Source: Owenia fusiformis (taxonomy: Eukaryota; Annelida; Polychaeta; Sabellida; Oweniidae). From it: 64,000 nt of DNA. Both the position numbers and the translations under genes were made by a program. The notes beneath the pieces are model-generated. The model ran no database searches. It saw nothing but the letters and a program-made list of their open reading frames with translations, and was not told the DNA's origin. Below are positions 11,726 to 23,900 of the stretch, in pieces. How positions within the stretch are numbered: position 1 is the first letter of the stretch; each line of letters starts with the position of its first letter. The DNA lies in the NCBI GenBank assembly GCA_903813345.2, contig CAIIXF020000001.1, positions 60,128,270-60,192,269 on the forward strand, given 5' to 3'.

Positions 11726-14700
11726 ACTCAATGATGAAAATGATCCAGATCAAATGGTCGAGTAATGCACTTATGATTGTGATTATTTCTCAAACTCTGG
11801 CCTTTTCGTTTTCCGTTGACATTTACATTGACATTGAGTCTGTCTGAATAAAGCAATCTGAGATGGGAGAGATGTACCCATTCGTATAATCACAAGCAAA
11901 AGATGTCCATGTTTCCAGACGTGTGACATATTCAGTACAATGAATTTATCCCGTTTTTTCATCGGACATGACATCTTTTAAAAATTCATATACCAAATGG
12001 CTAGAGCTACCATATCAAGAAAGAAAATGGACTGGCAATATCCCTTTTAATGTGCTTCTTGCGTTATTGGATTTATAAATTCATTCCATGATGATATCAG
12101 ACTGACTTACTCCTTACTTGAGCACTGTTCGAAAATTTGTTCAAACGATGTAAAATGTTTCTTTTTTTGAAATTGGAATGGACCATAGTCCATCATGTCC
12201 ATCTATTACAAAACAAGCGACTTTGACTTTTTCGGAATTTTTCTGTCCTCTGAACAATACGTTCAGTCATGTAACATTTAATTTTTCGGCAATGTGTATT
12301 TGAAAACGGTTCACAACTTCACACTTTATCACATTCACTATAACATTGAAAATAATCCTGATTATGTTCAGAAAGATGAACAAAAGTGACTCAAACTTTT
12401 CATGGGACCTTTAACCACATAATTTGTTCTCAGATATAATTCAATCGATGTCTAATCTAATATCGGATCAATGAAATCTAAGCCCGATGATTTATTCTCC
12501 TGGATCATCATTGCGTAAAATATTCATATAATTATCAAACGCTAAAGATAAGTTGAAAAAGAATTATGGGAATGAATGAACAATTCCATGACGTCATATG
12601 TGATCAGTTAAAGCAATAAAGCAATGGTCGCGGTTTACGATCTTGTTTGCTGTGGCATTTAACAGTATTGATTATCAAATACCACCAGTAGCACTTTGGA
12701 AAATGCATGTTTCATGTTATTGAGGTAATAATGTATTCAATGCTCTGAATAATGATGTTTTTAATATCATCGTGTACTAGTAGATTAACTAAGGCTTTAC
12801 TTATCCACCTGGTAGCAATTATGATTCAGAAACAACGACTGAACACCTAATTCAACAACGTGATGATAAGTTGATCTGTAAATGCGGAGCATCACAAATT
12901 AATTAAAGTAAATATGAGCGTTTTGCATGGGATGTATATGTTTTAATTAGCGTAAATCATGATAGGTGTGTTAATTGAAGGATCACGTTGTAATTATATC
13001 TGGACGATAGAGTAATGAAACACAAGGGGCGTCACAAAGGAGCAGGGATATACTCAATTGACGTAAGTTAAATACTCATTTTTTCTCATATTCACATAAA
13101 TACGGACATGTAAATGCTATAATATATAATTTGATTAAATCTTCCCTAAACTCTATTTAGGGCATTTCGATTTCTAAAGTCACAAGAAATTTTAACAATA
13201 CGCTGTAATTTACATAAGCGTTTAGTTCAGTACATATGGCAACATTAGAAACGCCCACAACAAACAATAATTCAATAAACTTGTTACTGGTGATCAGGTG
13301 ATGAGTTTAGTTTATTCGCGGGGTATTTCAAAAACCCATGGACTATGTAATGAAAACATTTTCAAAAGTGTGAATAAGATTAATCGAGTGTCACACCTAC
13401 CCTTTTAGTACGGAGGTGGTCTGAATGAGCCCTCCAATTACTTTTCAAAAGTCGATATTTCCGGCACTGGTTCTACATCAGAAGCCTACCTTATATATTC
13501 TTACATTCATTTTCAACGTTCTCCAAAAGTCACACAAGTTTCGGCTATTACAGAGGTGTTCACTTTTCTGTAAATTCAGCAAGAATTTCAAAATAGTTAT
13601 TCACTTGGGAGAGTTTATTCATTTTTGCGCATACTCTGTTGTGAAGAAATCGGGGAAGACATTCATTTATTCTGAAATATTGGCAGGATTTACCGAATCG
13701 AAAAATAGAATGAACATTTTGAGCATGTAGTATGCCTCTTTAAGAGGTGTCTCGTCGAAATTAGGTATTAAGAACTAATATTTTTCTCAACTCGGTAAAA
13801 AGCATTATTTTGAACAATAGACTCCTGTTCAAAATTTTACATTTTTAGTTTACCAGATTCTGGTACTTTAAATGAAATTGAATTCGCTAGAGCAATTTGC
13901 GTATTTCTACATTTCATTCCCTTTGTACATGTGTAAAGATCCATTTGAGATTCGCCAGTTGTGATATCACAAAGATTCAACTGGTCTGGCTCTGGAAATA
14001 AATGTGCCTTTCAATCAATTGACATAAAACTAAAGACTGCTTGTCTAGATGCTATGATGGATGGAATTGCAATACAACGATTAAAATATATAGAATATTC
14101 AAACAATTAAATATTATTAACATTAATAAGTCGGATGTGATGAGGAATGTGGATATTGGATTTAATTATTGAAAAGGCTAGGCAATGATTCCAACATCTG
14201 TCACCAATTCTTAGAAACGCGGATAGTATACTTGCCTTCAGTTTGTTTGGTTATACTATTGTTAATCTTTTATTACTTTATATGTTAAAGGCTTCATGTA
14301 AAGTTTAAACCGCATTGGAAAATACTAGTCTTACATATATAGTTCAAATTTTACACAGGTTCTTAAATAAAGATACAGACACAGTTTAGATAAATGAGCT
14401 GCCAAGGATGCTGCGAAAGACTGCTATAAATATTACATTATGATTTTATGGACGCACATAAGTTAGGTGTTAAGTACGCATTCTTATGGCAAACATAATG
14501 TAAAATGCATTACAAACAGTACTTATCATTGTCATTGTTCCCTTTTAAAAGTACAAATCTTGATTAATTTCTCTGTTGATCGTTTGATCATCAGATTACT
14601 ATGTGTCATTCTTGGTACTTTTACTATCATACATTTATCTTGGATGTCGCTTCTCGCCAGCTCAGTGTGGTTTAGGAGACAAAGAACAATAATACACTGT

Positions 14701-16133
14701 CATGTCATGTCATTCATTTCAACATTTTCCCAGTGTCGGCTTTCACTGTAGTAAATATAACCTTGTCCTTGATGATTTTAGTTGAGCTCGATTGGCCATG
14801 TAGGAAATAAAATATTTGTTTTTGGACATTGAGATCAATTTGCCTAATTGAAGAAATTTATGAGGATTCAAAATGAGAAATTTGACTACTAGTCTAATGC
14901 CATGGGCTCTGATAGAGCCCATGTCTAATGCCTACTAAGTATTCATTTGAGATTGTGTTTTTTACTAGAATGTTGTGGTAGAATGACGATTATTTTACCA
15001 GACGTCTTGTGGCTTCTGTTAGGTGAAAGACATAGCCTTTTCATTTCTGAGGATTTTGTGCATTCTGTTGAATGAGTTACAGTTCAAATTTCTTATTGGT
15101 TGTGAGTACCACACGAGTTGTTAATTTTACTGTTGGTCGCGAGATTCATATTATTTCTCTTCGAATGGAAACAACCGTTTAAACATCAGTAAAATAAGAA
15201 ATATGTGTATAATGCAAAACACTTATTCATTCTTATCTGATCATGATTGGCAACACGTTTCCTGAATATTAATTTTAATCTGATATCGTTCTGATGTGAC
15301 ACATTTTAAGATTAAGTTGTACTAGTCATTGACAAACCTGAGTATCTAGATTTTCTTATATTTAGATATGAATCAAGGTGCCATATACGACAGAAACATG
15401 AAATAAAATATGATGCTTCTTTCACAAGGGGGGGGGGGGGGGGGGATTTCAGATGCATACTTTTCTAAAGTCTTCATAATATATCATAATAACATTTATC
15501 ACAATATCAGATTGAGTTTTTGCATATCACAAATACACCTTACGTACTGCAACGAAATCGAAGAGCTTCGCGAGCTGATTTCATAGTTGTTAAAAAATGC
15601 TTACGTTCAAAGTTTTTAAACCACCTTTGGGCTCTATACAATCGTTAGAGAACACAAGTTGGCTAATCAAGACGTATACCGTATCTATTGGCTATTTCTT
15701 CAACAACATTATAAAAATTGTGCTTTTGATTTCTTCAATGACCATATCCAAATATGAGGATCCAGGAAGACGAGGGGACAAGCCACAGTACATACCTTTT
15801 GCCATCTATGATATCTAATTATCTAGGCCTATATAAGTTCTCATTCTAACGTGTGTTCAAGTATGATTACCAATATCAGGGGTTGCTGTACATTATTATT
15901 GTAGATAAAGCTGCAAAGTGCATGCTATATTCACATTTGCATATTGGTAAGGTGTTTATCATTCTGAATAAAATTATATGGAATTGTGTACGTGAGAAAA
16001 ATATATGACAAGATATCTACAACGGTGAATTTTCTTTCAGAAAAAGGTTTCTTTAAAGGTAGTTTCTATGTCTAATTTTCTCTAATAAGTGCAAGATATC
16101 AATCTCCTTTCCTTCCCCTTAGTTTTACCTACC
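11726..16133. other. Gene-poor AT-rich stretch
   Basis: Apart from the hairpin at 14892 and an 18-base G run at about 15429, no supported feature. Frames at 13425 and 14467 look like chance. Confidence 0.45.
14892..14932. repeat. Short perfect hairpin between 10-bp direct repeats
   Basis: ATGGGCTCT-GAT-AGAGCCCAT (14902-14922) is flanked on both sides by GTCTAATGCC (14892-14901 and 14923-14932). Confidence 0.85.
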
Positions 16134-16686
16134 TATCCAAGATGACACAAATATGCCACTCACCAATATTGTAATATCTTTCTCAAAAATGAAGGATTCT
16201 TCATGATTTTTGGTGTGTAGATAGAGCGTTCAATGGAAGAAACTGAGATTTAGAGATATTACGTTTTCCGTCCAGGTATGCTTTCGATGAAATCATCAAA
16301 AACTGAAAATACAATTTTCTGAAATGGGGATTTCTGTCCTTGCAATCATTTGAGTCATTTCTTTATTCCTTTCACATAAATTATCATAAATATGTCATAC
16401 CAACCGATTTTTCATAAATAATTTTGTCAAATTTGATGGACTGACTCGTTTATTGGATACATTTTAAAAATACAGCTTTTTCAATTTACATTTTGAGTGA
16501 TTTTGTTTCAGAGACTGCCTCCACAAAACGTGATGTCTCTTAATTTCGAAGTTGTTGATGCTATGCAAGCATACCAATCTTTCTTCCATTGAACACTCTT
16601 TTTACACATAAAAATCATGAAGATTCCTTAATTATTGAGAGAGTTATTCCGAAATTAGTGGGCGGCATTTTTTGTGTCACCCTGTA
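16134..16686. mobile_element. Mariner-type MITE, diverged
   Basis: The right end reads GTGTCACCCTGTA. Its reverse complement matches 16139-16235, including GACACAAA..ATGCC and GAATCTTCATGATTTTT / GTTCAATGGAAGAAA. The left terminus has decayed. No open frame of note. Confidence 0.65.
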
Positions 16687-17887
16687 CTATGGAGTCAATG
16701 GTATGTTTCAAATTCCCATTGTGGCTTGTGCATTTGATCAAGCTGTCAGTGGATCACCTAATTGTGTTTTGGAAATATCTCGTTTTATTTCTATTCCCGG
16801 ATGTTATTACCTGAAAAATGCTCGTATTAACCTATAATAATTACAGAGACAACTCGGATCTGTGTCGATAATATTTGCAACAAGAACAGCCTCATAAAGC
16901 TAAAAATGTATAATTCCTGCTAATAAGTAACACTTGTATTCTTTTATGTTAATATAATTTGCCCTTTCATTGAGAATAATGAAATATTAGTCCTAGATGA
17001 TTATAGATTGAAAAAATATTCAATGAAAGATAAGCCGCTTACTTTTTTCCATTGTCAAGACACAACAAAAGACCCGCTATCGAGAGAAAGACATCCAGGA
17101 AAATGATATCCTTGATTATACTTTTTATTAAAGCAATTAATGGATCAATATGATACAATATTGTTGAATTAGAAACATGATATCTTTTTTCCAATCGGAA
17201 TATCATTTTTCAAATCGGCGCTATGTCATAGGCTAGTATGGAAATAATTTCGAATCCGACTGGAGCATGCAGTCTTAATGGGTATATGCTAGGTGAGTCT
17301 ATGGAATTCAACCCATACTATAAATAAGCGTCAAGTCATATCGGGCATAAGTGGAGTATTGTCTTTGGCCCATATGGGAATACCATGCATCACAATACCA
17401 CACAATTGTCATCATTATGTTGGAACTTGGAAAATGAGTGGACTTAATGAGATCGTTGACAACAGGATGATCAACGATCAACGATTTAATTAACCCATCG
17501 CCATCAGACTCGATGTACCCAAGTCCTCATTTGATCACAATAGGCAACTAGGAATTGGATTTTGTATTTAGGAGGCCTGTAAGAGTTTATGACACAATTT
17601 ATGAGACTATCAAACTACGAAATACCTGATTATTTCGATAAAAGGTTATCCTGTTTGGCCATGTCTAGTGGGTACAATATGTTAGAGGTAATATCAGTGA
17701 GATCACTAAGCGATATCCGATGTATAGGGTCCCTTGACAAACGCCTTAACAGGAAACTATATATTCCTGTTACACTTATATAGGATATCAACTTACAATA
17801 AGGGTGTGGCACATTATGTATCTCAGCACAGTGTCGATTTAAGAACACTTGGAAGACTGGTTAAAATGTGCTGAACATATTGGTAAA
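16687..17887 (+). other. Upstream region of the putative first exon
   Basis: Would hold the promoter if the exon at 17888 is real. TATATAGG near 17777 is the only TATA-like hint about 110 bp before the ATG. Otherwise nothing. Confidence 0.3.
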
Positions 17888-17983
17888 ATGAAAGTTGATG
17901 ATAAACCAAAGGTTCAGGAAGAGGGTGTTGAATCTGCTGTTAAGAAGTCAGTTGAAAGTGCCGCTGCATCGGGCTCGGGTCAC
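17888..17983 (+). CDS. Putative first coding exon of the membrane-protein gene
   Basis: Starts at an ATG and encodes a Lys/Glu/Val-rich stretch (MKVDDKPKVQ...) then a small-residue run and His, ending at GTAAGTA. The open frame extends upstream to a TAA about 48 nt before the ATG. A TATA-like sequence sits near 17774. It could instead belong to another transcript. Confidence 0.45.
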
Positions 17984-20900
17984 GTAAGTATGAGATTAAA
18001 TTGACAATCCTGCCTTCGACGGTTTTGTTTCATTCTAAAAAGACAAACCCGACTATTTCATTGTATTGTGACAACTATGAAATCACTTATCTTAGTCAGA
18101 GACATCTCAACATATTTGATCGAACAGCTTTTTATCTCATCATCTGAGTGGATGAAACTCAACCAAAGATATTTTTCCAATTGATTAAAGTTAAATTATT
18201 TATAGATTGGCATTTAATCGAATCATACCTTTTAGATAATGTTAATTTGCAAGTAGATATAACATCTATATCTGATTATGAAAATGACATGAGATCAATT
18301 AATCAAAAATGAAATTCAATTAGAACTATTATGATGATACAAAAGAATGATTTGTCTTTAACTTGAGAAGATGCAAAAGTCAACACAGGCCATACAGCAC
18401 TACAAACTGCGTACACTTGAAAGGTAATAAGAACAAAGAACTAGTGCTGCCATCTTTTATTCAGATTTGTATTTGGGCCAGACTGCTATAGACGTGTTAA
18501 GTATCTTGGAATTTTGACTTAGTTTAATAATTTAACAAAACGTGTTGGTTGAATCTATCTAAAACTTGAATGGTATACCATATGATGACCCTGTAAGCAA
18601 TGTGATTAATCATCAACATTTGGGTTGTTAAACGAATAAACACAGGATTTTGGAGAATTTAAACATTGCATCAATGGAGATTTGGCCCAAGTTTTTTCAA
18701 AAAAGTTGAGAACGCCATGGAAATTATTTAAATAACGCAAAAATCAAAAATCAGTTATTCTAGTAAAAAACATATCACTGAATTCAAATATGCCATTTAA
18801 AAGAAGGAAATATAAGTCATTAGAGGTCTAATATGCAAATCTCTTAATGTCTCACAAAAACGAGATTTAGTGAGATTTCAAAAGCTATATGGAATCTGTA
18901 CTTTTACACGGTGCTTAAAGTCACGCTATGAAATTCGAGATTCACAAATGTTAGGTATCATAACATCAGCGTTGTAAGTTTTTATATAATGTGTAAACAT
19001 CTCAAATGTAATAGATATTAGATTTGAGATGAAATTCGATGGGTATTTCATACTGATGTTTAAAGGCCCTATACATAGTTTGAAATTATGTTTTTGTCAT
19101 TCATTTACACTTTTCATGACTTAAAAATATTTAGAGATTTCTCAAAAGAATATTTTTAGGAAATATTTCAAACTCACCGCCATTTTTCGAATAGATAAGA
19201 CATTTTTTAAATCATAAAATTTTCCTCATTGCAAAAACACAAATTGTCTTTCATGGCGAAGACTGACACACTATTTCAAAAATGAAATGTCAATGATAAA
19301 AAAGATGCCATGTCAATCTTTTATAGATATGGTCAAACTAATCCAATGTTTATTGTTTTGATAGGTTGAAAATAATATATTATGTTTTAAATACTACATA
19401 CGATTGGTTTATAGGAGAACTAAAATTTAATTTGAGTTATGTCAATGTGTCGTTTTTAGCATTCTTTATCAAAATAAAGACTTACTTTTCATCTCCATAG
19501 TATTTCTAATTGGGATTGATAAGTACTCGATCTTACTGGCTTTCATTTGACACCAAAGACAGCTGAAGCGGGCAATATTTGAGCTTATTATTAAATGATT
19601 ATCAATATAAACTTTGGACAGTCGTATTTCTAAGACATGTCTCTTATCAAACGACAGATGGCGAAGGTGGTATGCATATCAGATGAATCATTTATTTGGT
19701 CTCGGTATTTTCGTTGGCAAAATGAACCGCCGCTAGTTGTCGACCGTATACGCCATCTATTCGTTGACAAAATTAAATTCAAAACATCTTCATGAAGAGA
19801 ATATGTGAGTTATGTTTCACTTTACAAAAGAAGGTCTGAGAATCAAAGTTTTCAATCGATTGTGTAACATGTTTTCAGGCACAGTGCCTCTTTAAGCGAA
19901 GAGGCACGTGAACTGAATTGATACTTCGTAAGGATATATTTTACTCAAGGATTGAAGGCAAAGTACAAAAATCCATACGAACCGATAAATATGGTGCTTT
20001 CAATACGATAGTAGGCTATAATGGTAAGCTTACTACTTTAGTGACACGCAACTGAATATTTAACATTCGTCACTGTGATATCATATGACTACTTTATGAT
20101 ATCACCAATTTTGGCAACAAAAACGCGCGGGAATTATTGATATCTCATATATTTCACTGTAGACATTTTTGAATGGCTATATGTATTTGAGGTCAAATGT
20201 TAGGAAATCATTAATCATAAAAATCCAGTTCATAAATTGTGGGAGTCTCTGGGGCATAACGAGACACGGGCTAAGAATGGACACTAAATTATTCTCAAAT
20301 GTTTGTGGGGACAGCGTTTGTCAATGACGTCATCCAAGAAAGCGTCGTCGGACGTCATCTTGAGAAAACGCAGACGGCAGGAATGCATGAGAATCAATTT
20401 AGAGAAATTTAGATTTTAGACCACGTTGACTAATCACATCACTTTCAATAAATTGTCTTTATATGAAAAAGTATTCAAAAGAACAGTTTTTAACACATCG
20501 GATTTATATTTTCCTAAAACAAAAATTCAGAACACAGGGGTTTATTTGAAAAAATGTAAAACCAATATGGCTGAAGCTCTGCGGGGCAAAGCGGGACAAC
20601 TGTTTGTGCTTTTAGAAACATCCAAAATTGCCTAAATGTTTGCGACCGTTGGTACTCACAGTCACCGTGATTTAGAAAAAGAAGATGGAATATTTAGTCC
20701 CAAATGATGACGCACAGACAAAATCCAGACAAGTTTATACTTTCTTTGTTAACTATAAATAAACAATCAGGTAATCACAACGTACATCCTATCCTAGTTC
20801 ATTGTTACCCCAATAATATGTAATGAAATAAGATTTTAAATTCTATTCTTCCTCGTACTTTGTTCCCGTTAAAAGAGGTCTCATCTTTCATATAGAATTC

Positions 20901-23900
20901 TCGGTTATCGTTTCGCATCGTTATTAATTGCGTCTTTCCTACAAATAATTGATTTTACTTTCCCCGAGGATCAATTTGTAATCTAAGAACCGGTGTCTGA
21001 ATAACAAGAACAACGTTAATTAATAGTTTTCACTGCGTAAACCGATAACTTATAACTTATGTATATGTAATCCGATTGGTTCGCAGATGGTTATTGTGTT
21101 CTTCAATATACATATGAGTGGGGCGTTGGCTTATTACTAATCGAAGCTATTACTTACTTCGCGCTTGGGAATACATTCCCTTTCCAGCCAACACGATAGG
21201 AGATATAGATGCGACTGTCTGTTTGGAATGCGATTGATTGCTTTTGTACATGGGGACAGTTTCCCATTTTCAATTGAAATTTTATATCTTATGACAAGGG
21301 CCGGTTCAGTTCAGTTCAGTTCAGTTGTCAGTGACAATTACTGGCAATTCTAAGAAATAAGAATAACTCTACCCCATTATCACTGGTGATCCACTCGATT
21401 ACGCTGGTTACCGAAACGGTTCGTTTTGGCAACAAACGTGTTCTCGTCTCCTTAGATGATGATATAATTGACGAAAATATTATAATAGAAAAACGATTTT
21501 TCGGAGTGTTGGACATTTTCAGAATATTAGATGTTTTCTCGAGTATGTTCGAGAAATTATCAGTTATCACACGTTTCAGCATGTGATACAGGAAATATTC
21601 CACGAAAGGTAATACTGTATCATCCACGAAAGCGAAGCTTGAGTGGTGATACATTGTTACCCGAGTGGAATATTTCCTGTATCACATAAGCTGAAACGTG
21701 TGATGACGATTTTATCACATGTCTAGGAATTTTGAAGCATTTTGATTTGGTCAGTTATGATTGTGTTCAGTACTTCTGGTAACTATTATAATTTTTGATT
21801 TCGCTTTGAAACAATATGACGTCATACCGTTGTATTCGTACTTGTTTGTGAAATAGTATGACGTCATATTGTTTTCCTTAGCTAGAAGTGATATAATCAG
21901 TGACGTCACATCGTTGCTATTGATCATCACTGGTTGCCTCTAGTAACGTGTGTGACGGCCGTGTGAGACGGGAAAACTCACACGGTAATCAACCAATCAG
22001 ATTACTGGAATTTTACAGAGCATGTGATAAATATAGGTTATTCACTGGGAGGGATTGAATATGGGTTTTATTCCGAGGGACAATATGATATTGACCGAAG
22101 GGTAATATGATATTGACCGAGGGAGCGCAGCGACCGAGTGTCAATATCATATAGCCCAAGGTCAATATCATATTTTCCGAGGAATGAAACCCATATTCAA
22201 TCCCGACCAGAAATAACCTATTTATTCCATAATACACCCCTCTAAAATGCTACATTTGGATAATGCAAATAACCGGGAAAAAATGATCGGGAAACCGGAA
22301 ATAGGGTAAAATGCTCCAATACGATTTTTATCCCGGGGACAATACGATTTTTTCATGTAATACGCTCCAATACGATTTTTTCCCGGGGACAATACGATTT
22401 TTTCATGTAATACGATTCAATACGATTTTTATTCCTTCATATTTCCCTGGGAAAACAGTAGTATTATGGAATAAAATGTTATTTGACTCGAAGTTCTGAT
22501 ATATTATATATAACTGGCAATAAATAATTGCTTAAAATACATTTTGGTTTTTTAATTAAAGGAAGTAAAGGCAAGGAATCAGAGTCCAGAAAAGTCGGAT
22601 ATTCTGGTCCATTGTAATCATTAAGCTCACCTCATCTGATGTTCCTGCATTGTTAGTTAGGATTTCATTGCTGATTATTTGATGTCATTGTAACATTGTT
22701 GCTCAAGGCCATGTCAGGATGTCAAGGACAATGTTTTTTCAGATGTGTATTCTTATTTCTTCCGTTCCTCATTGTGGGCCACGTTAAATCATATTATTGA
22801 TAAAGCGTCAGATATGTTTTGGAATGGATAAATAGATTCTCGCTGGATGACATGATTCACTAGAAGGAATATTAAGTGGCTGATTGCGTATTCTAAATCA
22901 GAATACAAAGTGATTGATAGGTAGAAGGGGCCGTAAAAGAACAATTGTATTAGCAAATTGGCTTTACTTGCATGCATTGATGTAAGAGGTAATTTTCGAA
23001 TAAAAGTATACCTTGCAACTTGTACAGCGGCAAGTTAACTCGACTTGACATTATCAAGCTATGATATGTTGAAGCAATGCGAATAAAACACTACGAACAA
23101 AGACTTGATATAGATTGTAAATATGTCTACCAAGGAGAGATAAGAAATGTTGAAGACTGATATCTTGGTACCGTTTCTCATCACTTTCTCTTCATTTAAT
23201 CACAATGTTCTTTTTCTGTTACATCTAGATACATATGTCTTATTTTAGCATTTAGAAAGAGTCTATAAATAATCAGACAGGATGGATCACTTATGGCACG
23301 TTTTTATCTCGAACTAGTAACTATGCTGTATATAACGGTATTTCAGTAAACCTGTACTAATATAATGGATAATTTTGACAGCATCATAACAAGTTATTCT
23401 ATTATCAAAATCAAAGCATGTTTGCGAGGCAAAATAAACAATTCCTTTAGTTATGATAATAGTATTCGTTTTCGAATTATATGTTTTCAAATCATTTCTA
23501 TTCTCAAATCTAAATTACTATAAAACCAACCAAAGTAATTGAGGATGAAAAAAACAAAATATAGATACAATACTACTAAGCCCAGAGGCCTGCGGATCAT
23601 TAAACTAAAGAAGCGGGAGAAATCGGATTGGAACACTCTGGGAGGAAGTCCGAGCGATATTGCTTATGTTGCAAAAATGACAATGGTATGTTACAAGAAC
23701 GATTGTATATGTAACGAGTACGATACATAGACAGGTTCCAATTCTAATAATTCAAGTTTTTGAGGCATTTTTTAGAAAAAGCAACAGACCTATTTTTACT
23801 CAATCAGTTTTTCATGCTGATAAAGATATTAAAAGATGACAGCTCAACGGGGTGGTCACGACACTGAATTTTGGCATGTTTACCCCCCTTGGAAAATATT

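Noticed and set aside
13425-13730. 101-codon plus-strand frame
   Set aside because: AT-driven Phe/Ile/Lys-rich sequence without motifs.
15429-15446. Long G run
   Set aside because: A simple homopolymer; length may be affected by assembly and it has no context.
21328-21654. 108-codon minus-strand frame
   Set aside because: Runs into one arm of a foldback palindrome and has a matching shadow on the other strand.
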